Shown here one piece after another: positions 49,379 to 58,598 of a stretch of DNA of 64,000 bases (positions are counted from its first letter, which is position 1; every line of letters starts with the position of its first letter). Position numbers and translations under genes: made by a program. Under the pieces are notes generated by a model, which did not search any database, was not told the DNA's origin, and saw only the letters and a list, made by a program, of their open reading frames with translations. The DNA is from Candidatus Rifleibacteriota bacterium (GTDB lineage Bacteria > Muiribacteriota > Ozemobacteria > Ozemobacterales > Ozemobacteraceae), in assembly GCA_015233155.1 (NCBI GenBank), contig JADFYG010000026.1, positions 13,255 through 77,254 on the forward strand. Direction: 5' to 3'.

Positions 49379-50992
49379 TTGGACATAGACCTCTCACAAT
49401 ACATGGGCGCTTATATCGATGGTTCGCGGGAAAACCTCGATCTTATGGATCGCGTGCTGCTGATCCTCGAGCAAAATCCCCAGAACCTTGATGCCATTGA
49501 GGATATCTTTCGTGCCGCTCACACACTCAAAGGCATGTCTGCGACAATGGGTTTCGAAAAAGTGGCGCATCTCACGCATGAGATGGAAAATGTTCTGGAT
49601 AAAATCAGAATTCGAAAAATGCCCGTCAGCTCCAAGGTCATCGACGTTGTTTTCGAAGTGTTCGATGTTTTGCGAATTCTGGTCAACGACAGCATTGCCG
49701 GCACTGACTCGAACGTCGATCTTGGGGTAATCTCACAGAAACTTGCGACTCTTGCTAATGACGGTGAGGTAGCGGCACCGGCACCAGTTCCGATTAATAT
49801 TCCAGTTACTGGAAATGCTCAGGTTGAAGCGCAAAACAAGGCCCTGTTTTCCGAACTTGCTGAATTCCAGATAACTGAATACGAAATCGGAGGCCTTTCA
49901 GAGGCCCAGCATGAAGGTTTGACTCCGTATCTTCTTGAGGTTCGACTCGTAGCAGACTGTCTTTTGAAAGGCCCCCGGGTTTTCATGGTGATGAGAAGCC
50001 TCGATTCTCTGCATTGTGAAATTCTCCGATCAATCCCTGACGTTAAAGACCTCGAAAACGAAAAATTCGACCGCAGTTTCCGCATGATAGTGACCTGTCA
50101 GCAAGCCCCACAGGAAATTATCTATGCGATCGAGTCGATTTCCGAAATAGAGGCAGTCCTTCTGCGCCCATTTTCTCTTGAGGTATTACGTGGTGATATT
50201 TCTGTTCCGTCGGTCGTGGAAGCACCGCCTCCGTCTCCGCCTCCTTCGCCGACACCTGCGCCACAACCCATAACCGTAACTCCAAAACCGACAGTCCAGG
50301 AAAAGATAGCGGTTCGCACTTCTCCTCCCCCCACTGAAACAAAAATGGGTAGTGCGAGTCAGTGGGAGACTCCCAAAGAGCATTCGCGGCCACAGGTTGA
50401 AAGAGCTCCTGACATTGCGCAATCAAGTGCTCCTGTTGCTGTATTCCAGGCGCCGGTTGTTTTACCTGGCGAGCAAGACGTGGAAAAAGCCGGTTTGGGT
50501 GAGTCAGAATCGACGTTCGAAGATCAGCGGGAAATAATCGAAATTGAACAGCTGGTGTCTTTCCGGATGGCGGGAGAAACGTATGCACTCAACATCGCTC
50601 AGGTCGAGGGCATAATCAATCTCATTCCGATCACCCGGGTTCCAAAGGCTCCTGCGTATATTGAAGGTGTCATAAACATGCGCGGAGAGATTGTACCGGT
50701 GATAAATCTACGCAGGCGTCTTCAATTAACATTGAAAGAACGGATCCAAGGAGATCAGATCGTGATTCTGGCCTTTGAAAAAGAGAAAGTGAAAGTAGGT
50801 TTTTTAGTCGATGGCGTCCATGAGGTTATTCGCCTCCCGAAGTCATCGATCGAATCTCCGTCTCGAGTTTCAGAAAATGTGGATGTCGAGTATCTCAATG
50901 GTGTAGGCAAAATAGGCAGCAAATTGATCATCCTTCTCAACGCCCATCGTATCGTTTTTGGAAATACGGCTGAAATAGTTTCCAACAAATAA
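49379..50992 (+). CDS. Hpt-P2-CheW hybrid, CheA-like without kinase domain
   Basis: A 537-aa protein. Residues 1-105 are nearly the same as the CheA Hpt domain next door, starting DIDLSQYMGAYIDGSRENLD with His48 in FRAAHTLKGMSATMGF. Residues about 150-255 match the CheA P2 CheY-binding domain (VADCLLKGPRVFMVMRSLDS, DLENEKFDRSFRMIV). After a Pro-rich linker, residues about 390-530 are a CheW domain (QLVSFRMAGETYALNIAQVE, VPKAPAYIEGVINMRGEIVP, VINLR). The P3 dimerisation and P4 kinase domains are absent. It may be phosphorylated by CheA in trans and act as a phosphate sink or array adaptor. TTG 49379 is preceded by GGGAG at five bases and matches the cheA start. A strong terminator follows. Confidence 0.88.
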   Translation: MDIDLSQYMGAYIDGSRENLDLMDRVLLILEQNPQNLDAIEDIFRAAHTLKGMSATMGFEKVAHLTHEMENVLDKIRIRKMPVSSKVIDVVFEVFDVLRILVNDSIAGTDSNVDLGVISQKLATLANDGEVAAPAPVPINIPVTGNAQVEAQNKALFSELAEFQITEYEIGGLSEAQHEGLTPYLLEVRLVADCLLKGPRVFMVMRSLDSLHCEILRSIPDVKDLENEKFDRSFRMIVTCQQAPQEIIYAIESISEIEAVLLRPFSLEVLRGDISVPSVVEAPPPSPPPSPTPAPQPITVTPKPTVQEKIAVRTSPPPTETKMGSASQWETPKEHSRPQVERAPDIAQSSAPVAVFQAPVVLPGEQDVEKAGLGESESTFEDQREIIEIEQLVSFRMAGETYALNIAQVEGIINLIPITRVPKAPAYIEGVINMRGEIVPVINLRRRLQLTLKERIQGDQIVILAFEKEKVKVGFLVDGVHEVIRLPKSSIESPSRVSENVDVEYLNGVGKIGSKLIILLNAHRIVFGNTAEIVSNK

Positions 50993-51050
50993 TTACGCCG
51001 CAGGGTTATTTAATTCTCGACCTTGTTAGTAATAAAAGTGCGAAAGTTCG

Positions 51051-51107
51051 CTGAAAGCCAGAAACAAAAAAACCGCCGATAGGCGGTTTCTTGTTTCTGG
51101 CTTTCAG
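51051..51107. terminator. Terminator at the end of the flagellar/chemotaxis cluster
   Basis: A long two-part hairpin: an outer perfect 17-bp stem (51051-51067 with 51091-51107), a small internal bulge, and an inner AACCGCC/GGCGGTT stem with a GATA loop. A and T runs flank the inner stem, so it can work both ways. It separates the Hpt-CheW gene (+) from the secreted-protein gene (-). Confidence 0.85.
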
Positions 51108-51128
51108 CCAGAGTCGATACTGATATGC

Positions 51129-51812
51129 TCAGGAAAACAGGTTCTTAAAGAAATTGCCGATTGCTGTTCCAAGGCTGATCGTTGACTTGGCGGCCTTTGC
51201 TGCGGAAGATTTAACACTGTGCTTCGCCAAATCGGTCTTCACGACATTTATCGTATGAGTGATGGGGGCTTCCTTGATTGATGGACCGGTGATCTCGGTC
51301 CATTCCGCTTTCACCCAGGCAACGATTGCTTTAAACATTGAACTGAGAGAGTCGATGAACGATCCGAGTGCACCACCCAGCTTTTTCCCGGAGTTGTCGG
51401 CGGTTTTGGAACTGGATTTAGGTTTAGCTGCGGGTTTCGGTGTAGCTTTAGGTGCAGCTTTTGGTGTAGTTCCATTGGCGACTCCACTGAAGGGAGAGCT
51501 TACATTGGGTGACTGGGCCGCGGTTCCGTTGGTCTTCGCGGGAACTGCGGCGGAACTCTTGTCAGAATCCTTGGCAATCCCGCGGATATCGTTCGCCAAT
51601 TTGTCTATTGCCTTGCCCAGGGCATCAAGACCTTTACTAATGCTGTTTTCGAAAGACTTAGTATTATTGTCAGCATTACTGGTTGAGTCACTTTGACCGA
51701 TCAGAAGATTTTTGTCTTCATCAAAGGGACCGGCCCACGCTGAGATGCATGGCATAACAAGTAACATAGCAAGAATGCAAACCCCGGCAAAGATTCGGTG
51801 ATTAACGTTCAT
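51129..51812 (-). CDS. Secreted Ala/Lys/Pro-rich protein of unknown function
   Basis: A 227-aa protein with a signal peptide (MNVNHRIFAGVCILAMLLV, then cleavage near AWA-G). The mature part has an Asn/Ser-rich segment, a helical segment (SISKGLDALGKAIDKLANDI), a KAAPKATPKPAAKPK-type low-complexity middle and a helical C terminus ending GTAIGNFFKNLFS. No known domain is seen. The start is ATG at 51812, preceded by GAAGGAG; a longer frame upstream lacks such a site. A TACAAT box lies about 40 bp upstream with a T12 tract in front of it. Confidence 0.75.
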   Translation of the reverse strand: MNVNHRIFAGVCILAMLLVMPCISAWAGPFDEDKNLLIGQSDSTSNADNNTKSFENSISKGLDALGKAIDKLANDIRGIAKDSDKSSAAVPAKTNGTAAQSPNVSSPFSGVANGTTPKAAPKATPKPAAKPKSSSKTADNSGKKLGGALGSFIDSLSSMFKAIVAWVKAEWTEITGPSIKEAPITHTINVVKTDLAKHSVKSSAAKAAKSTISLGTAIGNFFKNLFS

Positions 51813-52154
51813 AATATGTTCTCCTTCAAAATATGATGTTATTGCTCTATTGTACTCAAAAAAAAAAAATCCGCCAGAGGTCAAATTTTGCCTCATTTCT
51901 TGTCGCTCTTCCCATCAGACCCGATACGTGGCTGTTTCAGAATGACCGGTTTGATGAGAGTATGCAGTGCCTGGAACACCACCCGGAATTGACCATCAAA
52001 CTTTCATTCCATATCCAAGAGTTTTTTTCGAGATCGGCGTGAGAAAGCGTGAGTTGTCGCATCAATTTGTAGGGGCGGGTTTCAAACCCGCCCGCAATTA
52101 TTGATAGAAAGAGGTGTTTCAATAAAAAAGATGCGGCTTATTTGGACTAGCGTG
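51813..52154. other. Intergenic region with A12 tract and palindromic repeat
   Basis: This 342-bp gap holds the probable promoter region of the secreted-protein gene (TACAAT on the minus strand at about 51850, next to an A12/T12 run at 51858-51869) and a GGGCGGGTTTCAAACCCGCC palindrome at 52073-52093. The upstream half contains only a short frame that is unlikely to be coding. Confidence 0.5.
52066..52095. repeat. TTTGTAGGGGCGGGTTTCAAACCC palindromic repeat
   Basis: TTTGTAG-G-GGCGGGTTTCAAACCC is shared, with one difference, with 25621-25643 inside repeat copy B. The core is a 9-bp stem with a 3-base loop. It behaves like a REP-type intergenic palindrome. Confidence 0.5.
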
Positions 52155-53456
52155 TCATGCGGACGTTATCGAGCCCGTGGATGCACCCTCTGATACTCCG
52201 TTTATCGAAGTGAGAATGCGCTGAGCGGCATTGCGAACCATGTCATTGGAGTCTTCGAGACAATCATGAGCAAGATCTCTCATGTTCGGCGCATGTATGT
52301 TCGCCAGTGCTTCAAGGGCATTCAGACGGTTGAACCATTCGGGATCTTTCAGGAACGGTATAAGAGCCGGAGCCGCCTCTACAAAGCCCAGGTCGCCGAT
52401 AGCATCTATCGAAAAGAAGAGTGATGTTCGATCGGAAAGAGATCTTGTCAGCGGCTCGACGACGCGGCGATCGTGAATCTGTCCCAGCGCCCGGATAAGA
52501 CCGATTTTGTGGTCATGTGTACCGGAATCCAGGGCTTTTATGAGTAGTTCAAGCGCAAGGCCTCCGATTTTCGAAAGGCTTTCGACAGCGGCCTTGCGGA
52601 TCTGAACGGAAGGATCAGTCAGGGCTTCGATGAGTGGCGCCACCGCCTGAGCAATTTTCGATTGTCCGAGCGCATCTACGACGCGCTTTCGCAGAAACCA
52701 CTCCTCATGATGCAGATAATTCACAAGAAGAGAAACCGCCTCCGGAGTGCCGATTCGGCCAAGACCGGTAATCGCGAAGATGCCGAATTCCAGGGGTTGT
52801 TCCTCCAGAGCTTTGCGAAAGGCGGGCAATGCGCAGGCAACACCCGACTCTGCAAGGTATTTCAACACCCAGCCGCTTCGCGCATGAGTCATAGCCGGAA
52901 GTTTTTCCACGAGATCTGAACCTATTCGATAGCCGAGAGGAACCAGATAACGAAAAGCGGCGGAAAGACACACTTCATCCTCATATGCACAAATAAAACG
53001 TGTAAGTGCCGCAAGTGAATCGGCATCCTGAAATAACGCCAGCGTTCGAACGGCCGCAAGGACGACGTTATTATGAGGATGATCAAGAGCTTTTATCATC
53101 AAAGGAATAATTGATGCTTCACCGACTTCAGCGAGAATGGCCGCCGCCCATGAAAATCTCTCCGGGACAGGGTTTTCAAGTGTGGGAAGCAGAATCTGCG
53201 CCATCCGCGACCTGAGAGGTCCCTTTAACTGGTTGGCAATCAGAGGTCCCAATTGAGACGGTGCGAGATCGAAAGCATTCATGAGAGCTGGAAAAAGATG
53301 CTCGGGATCGGCACGAAATACCGGGCCTATGCGTTCCGCAAAAGCTTTAGGATCTCTGCCGACCTGATTCAGCAACTCTACAAAGTCGTGTTCAGCTTGA
53401 TCGGAATGAGTGTTTGTCGATGAGCGGTTTTCCATGGCTTCTATGGTGGCACTCAA
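52155..53456 (-). CDS. HEAT-repeat protein
   Basis: A 433-aa protein made of tandem two-helix HEAT-like repeats from about residue 95 to 420. Examples are IIPLMIKALDHPHNNVVLAA, VSLLVNYLHHEEWFLRKRVV, VAPLIEALTDPSVQIRKAAV and LIPFLKDPEWFNRLNALEAL. Each pairs a conserved P-L-I helix with a V-R-x-A-A helix. Such repeats form a solenoid for protein binding. There is no signal peptide, so it is probably cytoplasmic. Its start overlaps the stop of the DUF6941-like gene by 4 bp, suggesting the two work together. The binding partner is unknown. Confidence 0.88.
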   Translation of the reverse strand: MSATIEAMENRSSTNTHSDQAEHDFVELLNQVGRDPKAFAERIGPVFRADPEHLFPALMNAFDLAPSQLGPLIANQLKGPLRSRMAQILLPTLENPVPERFSWAAAILAEVGEASIIPLMIKALDHPHNNVVLAAVRTLALFQDADSLAALTRFICAYEDEVCLSAAFRYLVPLGYRIGSDLVEKLPAMTHARSGWVLKYLAESGVACALPAFRKALEEQPLEFGIFAITGLGRIGTPEAVSLLVNYLHHEEWFLRKRVVDALGQSKIAQAVAPLIEALTDPSVQIRKAAVESLSKIGGLALELLIKALDSGTHDHKIGLIRALGQIHDRRVVEPLTRSLSDRTSLFFSIDAIGDLGFVEAAPALIPFLKDPEWFNRLNALEALANIHAPNMRDLAHDCLEDSNDMVRNAAQRILTSINGVSEGASTGSITSA

Positions 53457-53860
53457 TTTGTGAGACCGCTGGGTGTTTCCATTTTTTCCACGACGAGTGT
53501 TTCACTTCCAATTAATTCTTCACCATTGCGAAACTCGAATGTATATCCTCCGGCAATAGGGAACGGAAAATTATTCAATACGATCATGGAACGTGCAACA
53601 ACGCCAGGCTGTCCCGGAATTTCAGTCGTGGGCCTGAAATTCGGCATATTTACGCCTGCCGGCGGAACGATGGTCAGATTCACCTTTGCACGACCTGTAA
53701 ACTCGCCCCATTCCAGGAACAGACAAAATTTAGGAAAGACCAGCGGGAAATCCTGTACCAGGAGTTTCGAACTGAGGATTCCCATGAGGCTGATACGGCC
53801 ACCAACCTCTTGTCTAATGTCTTCACACATCAAAATACAACGATATTTAAGGGAACTCAT
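53453..53860 (-). CDS. DUF6941-like protein
   Basis: A 135-aa protein with YRCILMCEDIRQEVGGRISL, MGILSSKLLVQDFPLVFPKF, a beta-rich middle and FPFPIAGGYTFEFRNGEELI. This fits the DUF6941 family pattern (CEDIRQE, then a FP-x-LPK stretch), a beta-sandwich protein of unknown role seen in many bacteria. It is translationally coupled to the HEAT-repeat gene. Confidence 0.7.
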   Translation of the reverse strand: MSSLKYRCILMCEDIRQEVGGRISLMGILSSKLLVQDFPLVFPKFCLFLEWGEFTGRAKVNLTIVPPAGVNMPNFRPTTEIPGQPGVVARSMIVLNNFPFPIAGGYTFEFRNGEELIGSETLVVEKMETPSGLTN

Positions 53861-53921
53861 GGTTTTTATGGCCTTTCATGTTTTAGTCAGCCCGCGTTTC
53901 AAACGAGCGCAGGTCTGGTAA

Positions 53922-54374
53922 TTAGTAAGTGACATCAGGCAACGGATGAATACTGGTTTTCTCAGCTTCGAAATGGCGCCGGTCAAGAAACGATTTTAGA
54001 ATGAGAGCCGCCGCCACGGCATCCCGCAGGTCACGACGATTTTCTCTGCGCTTTCCCGCTTCGATCAGACTTGCTTCGGCTATTTTTGTGGTATACCGCT
54101 CGTCAACGAGATATACGGGAACAGCAATACGGAGTTTCAACTCGTCGACAAATGCGCGGACTCTGACACAGGCGTCACGTTCACCGCCATCCATGGAAAG
54201 CGGCAGACCGACAACTACGCCTTCGGCACCCTCGCTCTCGATAATACTGGCAATCGCGGTTATTGCATCGCGCCCGCCCGGAACGAAGGAATGCGGGCTC
54301 GCCGCGATTTCAAGCTGATCGCAGGAAGCCACGCCAATTCTTCGTTTGCCGATATCCAGCGCGATAAATTTCAT
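53922..54374 (-). CDS. ruvX: Putative pre-16S rRNA nuclease / Holliday junction resolvase RuvX (YqgF)
   Basis: A 150-aa RNase H-fold protein of the YqgF family, involved in processing the 16S rRNA 5' end. Motifs: ALDIGKRRIGVASCD with the first catalytic Asp, VVVGLPLSMDGGE, VDERYTTKIAEASL with the Glu, and RDLRDAVAAALILKSFLD with the final Asp. It lies 30 bp after alaS on the same strand; alaS-yqgF linkage is common in Firmicutes. No good ribosome binding site is visible. Confidence 0.93.
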   Translation of the reverse strand: MKFIALDIGKRRIGVASCDQLEIAASPHSFVPGGRDAITAIASIIESEGAEGVVVGLPLSMDGGERDACVRVRAFVDELKLRIAVPVYLVDERYTTKIAEASLIEAGKRRENRRDLRDAVAAALILKSFLDRRHFEAEKTSIHPLPDVTY

Positions 54375-54404
54375 GATCAGAACTGTGCTCTGTGTAAGCG
54401 GGAA

Positions 54405-57002
54405 TTATCCGACTGATGCAGATCCGGCAAGATTACTAATCAGCTTTTCCGCGTGTAAGACAGCCTCGTCGAGACGGGAAGCGTCTTTTGCGCCTGCCGT
54501 AGCTAATTCAGGCCGTCCGCCGCCGCTTCCGCCGGCAACCTTGGCGATCTCTTTCACCAGATTGCCTGCGTGAAAGCCTTTCTTGGTAAGATCCTTCGAT
54601 ACCTTGACAACGAAAGCCGGCTTCTCGCCGCCTGCTGTGAGAACTGTCAATGTATTCGGATGATTGCCGACGATTTCGTCCGCGAGATTTTTCATCTCGT
54701 CAACGGAAAGACCATCGACACGGCTGAGAATAGCCGTTACACTACCAATAAGGCGGGCTTTGCCCTTGATGGCATCCACGCGTGAAAGCAGATCTTTTTT
54801 CCTGAATGTCTCCAGCTCATTTTGCAGGGTTTTCACTTCGGCAATGAGACGCGAAGTCTTTTCACAAATGCTTTTCGAGTCGCAGCCGAGAAGTTCTGAA
54901 AGTTTAGCCACATCAGTACGCAGCGTAGTCAGATATTGCCAGGCCGCAGCTCCGGTGACGGCTTCTATGCGACGAACCCCGGACGCAATTGATGATTCGG
55001 CGATAAGTGCAAATGGGCCGATTTCAGCGGAGTTTTTGATATGCGTGCCGCCGCAGAGTTCTTTCGAATATCCACCGACTTCGACAAGACGAACTATGTC
55101 GCCGTATTTTTCGCCGAACAGCGCCATGGCGCCGCGCTTTACCGCATCATTATAGTTCGTTTCCACAGTTGTTACAGGCAAGGCGGCAAGAACATTTTCA
55201 TTCACGCGTTTCTCTATTTTTTTGAGAAGATCTCCGGAAATACTTTCGTAGTGATTGAAATCCAGGCGAAGATAGTCGGGGGCGACATGCGAACCGGCCT
55301 GTTTTACATGATTTCCAAGGGTTTCCTGAAGAGCTTTATGTAGAATATGCGTTGCGGTGTGATTTCTCATGGTAGACCGCCGCGCAGTCTCATTTACGAC
55401 AAAGTGCGCCGAGACGCCGGGTGTAAAATGTCCATTTTTAAACTGGCCGTTATGCAAAAATACGTTTTCAACCTTTTCGGTCGAGATGACTTCGAAAGTC
55501 ACATCACCACTGGTTATGACCCCCACATCGCCCTGCTGTCCTCCGGAAGTTGCGTAGAATGGCGTCTGGTCAGCAATTACCAGGGTAGTATCTTTCTGAT
55601 TGAGGACGGCAAGAATCTTGCCGTCGGCTGTAAGCGTATCATAGCCCAGAAAGCGCGTAGCGGGATAATCGCTGGGATTTACCGCGCCTAAATTCATAAA
55701 AGCGGATACCACGTTAGCTCGTCCGCGTTCGCGCTGCTTTCCGATTTCCGTATCGAAACCCTTCTGATCTACAGCGATGCCTTCTTCACGACACATTTCC
55801 CGGGTAAGATCAAGCGGAAAACCGAACGTATCATGCAGGAGAAAGGCTTTTCCACCGTCGAGTTCGGCTTGTCCCGTCTTTTTCAGTTCGGAGATATATC
55901 CGTTCAGCATATCGGTTCCGGTTTTCAGCGTTACCAGGAAACGCTCTTCTTCGCCTTGAATTACCTTCATCACATGTTCGGCGTTTTTTCCGACTTCCGT
56001 ATAGAAACTCATGGCTTCGGCTACGGTAGGTACGAGAGAGAAAAGAAAAGGTTTTTCACGGCCCAGATATCGATAACCGAAGCGCGCGGCGCGGCGCAGA
56101 ATTTTTCGCAATACATAGCCTCGGCCTTCATTGCCTGGCATTGCGCCATCGGCAATCGCGAAAGAAAGGGCGCGAATGTGGTCTGAAACGACTTTTAGAG
56201 CGGTAGTGACCTGCTGGGATTCCCCGAAACGATGTTCAGTCATCTGTTCGGCGCGGCCCATTATCGTTGAAAATATATCATTTGCAAAATTGTCTTTTTT
56301 ACCCTGCATTATAGCGGCGAGACGCTCAAGACCCATTCCGGTGTCGATATTTTTCTTTTCGAGCGGCGTGAGAGTGCCATCTTCGGATCGATTATACTGG
56401 GTAAACACAAGGTTCCAGAACTCGAGATAACGCGCGCAGTCACAACCGACACCGCAGTCAGGCTTCCCGCAGCTTAACTCGGGACCCTGGTCTATATAGA
56501 TTTCGGAACACGGGCCGGAAGGACCGACGCCTATAGTCCAGAAGTTGTCTTTATCGCCGAGTTTCACGATGCGGTCGGAGGGAATACCGATTTTGGTATG
56601 CCATATTTCACCCGCCTCGTCATCGCTATGGTGAATTGAAACGTGGAGCTTATCTTTCGGTATTCCGAGTTCTTTGGTGATGAATTCCCATGCCCATGCG
56701 ATAGCATCCTGTTTGAAATAGTCGCCGAAACTGAAATTGCCGAGCATTTCGAAAAAAGTATGGTGCCGGGCAGTATATCCGACGTTTTCTATATCAGTCG
56801 TCCGGAAGCACTTTTGGCAGGAGGCGGCGCGACTGAGATCGGTTTTCAGACCCAGGAAATAGGGTTTGAATGGTGCCATGCCGGCGCTTATAAAAAGCAG
56901 AGTAGGATCATCCTGGGGGATGATCGGATATGAACTCTTGACAACGTGGTCGTGACCAGCGAAAAAGTCGAGGAACTTCTGGCGAATCTGAGCGGTATTC
57001 AT
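54405..57002 (-). CDS. alaS: Alanyl-tRNA synthetase
   Basis: AlaRS charges tRNA-Ala and edits mischarged Ser and Gly. The 865-aa protein is full length: class II catalytic core (FISAGMAPFKPYFLG, CFRTTDIENVGYTARHHTFF with EMLGNFSFGDYFK after it), tRNA-binding domain, editing domain with the zinc motif MRNHTATHILHKAL and CGGTHIKNSAEIG, and a C-terminal DHHA1 domain with GGSGGGRPELATAGAKD. A GGGGAG site precedes the ATG. It is the first gene of the alaS-ruvX pair; the pseudopilin-like genes lie upstream on the same strand with a 106-bp gap. Confidence 0.97.
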   Translation of the reverse strand: MNTAQIRQKFLDFFAGHDHVVKSSYPIIPQDDPTLLFISAGMAPFKPYFLGLKTDLSRAASCQKCFRTTDIENVGYTARHHTFFEMLGNFSFGDYFKQDAIAWAWEFITKELGIPKDKLHVSIHHSDDEAGEIWHTKIGIPSDRIVKLGDKDNFWTIGVGPSGPCSEIYIDQGPELSCGKPDCGVGCDCARYLEFWNLVFTQYNRSEDGTLTPLEKKNIDTGMGLERLAAIMQGKKDNFANDIFSTIMGRAEQMTEHRFGESQQVTTALKVVSDHIRALSFAIADGAMPGNEGRGYVLRKILRRAARFGYRYLGREKPFLFSLVPTVAEAMSFYTEVGKNAEHVMKVIQGEEERFLVTLKTGTDMLNGYISELKKTGQAELDGGKAFLLHDTFGFPLDLTREMCREEGIAVDQKGFDTEIGKQRERGRANVVSAFMNLGAVNPSDYPATRFLGYDTLTADGKILAVLNQKDTTLVIADQTPFYATSGGQQGDVGVITSGDVTFEVISTEKVENVFLHNGQFKNGHFTPGVSAHFVVNETARRSTMRNHTATHILHKALQETLGNHVKQAGSHVAPDYLRLDFNHYESISGDLLKKIEKRVNENVLAALPVTTVETNYNDAVKRGAMALFGEKYGDIVRLVEVGGYSKELCGGTHIKNSAEIGPFALIAESSIASGVRRIEAVTGAAAWQYLTTLRTDVAKLSELLGCDSKSICEKTSRLIAEVKTLQNELETFRKKDLLSRVDAIKGKARLIGSVTAILSRVDGLSVDEMKNLADEIVGNHPNTLTVLTAGGEKPAFVVKVSKDLTKKGFHAGNLVKEIAKVAGGSGGGRPELATAGAKDASRLDEAVLHAEKLISNLAGSASVG

Positions 57003-57108
57003 GAGTCTCCCCTGTTATGTAATGATGCGTTGAAATGAGTGTAAAAAATACATATGTTTACAATCGTAAAATCCGGCTAGGCCAGTATGTGTTTTTTCAC
57101 TGCCTGTA

Positions 57109-57909
57109 TCAATCGAATTTGCTGTTGAGAATACGCGAATAAATACGGGTAACGAAGGTGCGGGTCTTTATCACCTTCCCGTCTTTATCGAACATCTCGT
57201 TCAAATTGATCTGAACTTCGACACCCTTGACCTTGGCAAGATCGCTGAGTCCGCCAGCCGAATTCGACGGAGTATAATAGTGCGGGCGCAAATAGTTTCG
57301 ATAGGCGGTGAGATCTTCGTCGGCGCCTCGATTGCGAAAGATTGTTCCATCGGTTCCCCAGATCTTGAGATCTTTTAATTGTGAAGTAATAAGAGCCTGC
57401 TTCATCTGACCTTTTTCCTGACGATAGATAAACTTTTCGGTTCCGGGTTTGTCTTCGTAATTTCTAGGACCTTCGTAAGTATACATGACTGTCGTCAATC
57501 CCTTGCCGTTGCGGCTTGGAATCTCGAGTTCCATGGCATAGAAGTACGCATTATCAGCACCAAACAGATTATCGGTAAACACCGTATCAAGAGATATCAT
57601 GCGTGTCATTTCGCGCAGATCACGTTCTATCATTGCCAGAAAGTAACGGGCCTCATGAAGAGTGTCGAGCGACTGTTTCTGGCGATCCAGCCCCAGGAAT
57701 GTCCTTTGCAGAAGCACATAACCCATACTCAGGACAATGCCGAATATCAGAAGCGAAATCAATACTTCGACAAGCGTGAATGCCCGACGTCCTTTGCAAC
57801 TCTCATAAGAGTTTTTGCGGAGCGAACTTCTGACACGGGAAACTCCCGGGCGATCAGCACGGCAACTGAGACGTTTTAGTCGGAAATATCGGGCAAAATT
57901 CGTCATCAT
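57109..57909 (-). CDS. Prepilin-type protein, GspJ/PulJ-like
   Basis: A 266-aa pseudopilin-like protein. After a 40-residue basic leader comes the prepilin motif KGRRAFTLVEVLISLLIFGI, with cleavage predicted before F and Glu5 present. The hydrophobic helix is about 44-66, followed by a GspJ-like soluble domain (LHEARYFLAMIERDLREMTR, VKGVEVQINLNEMFDKDGKV). Minor pseudopilins tip type II secretion or type IV pilus fibres. The leader is unusually long for a class I prepilin. The start overlaps the previous pseudopilin gene by 4 bp. Confidence 0.82.
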   Translation of the reverse strand: MMTNFARYFRLKRLSCRADRPGVSRVRSSLRKNSYESCKGRRAFTLVEVLISLLIFGIVLSMGYVLLQRTFLGLDRQKQSLDTLHEARYFLAMIERDLREMTRMISLDTVFTDNLFGADNAYFYAMELEIPSRNGKGLTTVMYTYEGPRNYEDKPGTEKFIYRQEKGQMKQALITSQLKDLKIWGTDGTIFRNRGADEDLTAYRNYLRPHYYTPSNSAGGLSDLAKVKGVEVQINLNEMFDKDGKVIKTRTFVTRIYSRILNSKFD

Positions 57910-58598
57910 GGTTTTAACACCGTCGGAAACGAGGCATTTAAACCTGCCCCGTAAGTTTCGTCCGCAAGCATCGTGGATAGCTCGAATGTCTTCTCGCGCT
58001 TGCCCTGTGCCGTGTTCTCGATGAAGTGAACGATTACGCGAATACGGATTCGCCTTTTCTGAAGTTCATAATCGGGTGACCCGGGATCGGGGTTGGGATT
58101 TGGGAAGAATGATAAGCGTGCTTCACGGGCATATTCAACACCTGGGGTATTCCATTGCCCCTGCAATTCGAGAGGGAGTTTGATCTCCTCGAACGGGCCA
58201 TCTACCGGATCAGGGGCATGAGCTTCGATCAATTGACGCAATTGCTCAAATGGACGGCTTTTTAATTCCTCGACCTTTTGAAGAGCAAGATTTGATGCTA
58301 CGACTTCATTTATGCTCTTGTATGTAACTCTTTCAGATACTCCGAATACCAATATTATCGGTAACATGATCAGCGATGCAATCGAAAGGGCGACCAGGAT
58401 CTCGACAAGCGTGATACCGCGTTGTGCACCGGATTTTCGTATTTTATTTCCGGAAATGCAAACTGGGGGTAAACTCAAGGACGATTTTCGCCGATACCTG
58501 TTGTGGAAAATCAGAAACGAAGGTGAGGTATGCGGAATGAAAATCGATCGCAAAAACATGGGGCTGGTACTGGTTTCTTTCATAGCCCTATCCTTCAA
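57906..58598 (-). CDS. Prepilin-type protein, GspI/PilV-like
   Basis: A protein of up to 230 aa with the prepilin motif QRGITLVEILVALSIASLIM around residues 59-78, then a soluble domain with SNLALQKVEELKSRPFEQL, typical of GspI/PilV-type minor pilins. The start is unclear. ATG codons at 58598, 58583 and 58559 would give a 45-58-residue leader and overlap the start of the divergent gene at 58537; a TTG at 58478 would avoid that. It is coupled to the GspJ-like gene. Confidence 0.75.
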   Translation of the reverse strand: MKDRAMKETSTSPMFLRSIFIPHTSPSFLIFHNRYRRKSSLSLPPVCISGNKIRKSGAQRGITLVEILVALSIASLIMLPIILVFGVSERVTYKSINEVVASNLALQKVEELKSRPFEQLRQLIEAHAPDPVDGPFEEIKLPLELQGQWNTPGVEYAREARLSFFPNPNPDPGSPDYELQKRRIRIRVIVHFIENTAQGKREKTFELSTMLADETYGAGLNASFPTVLKP

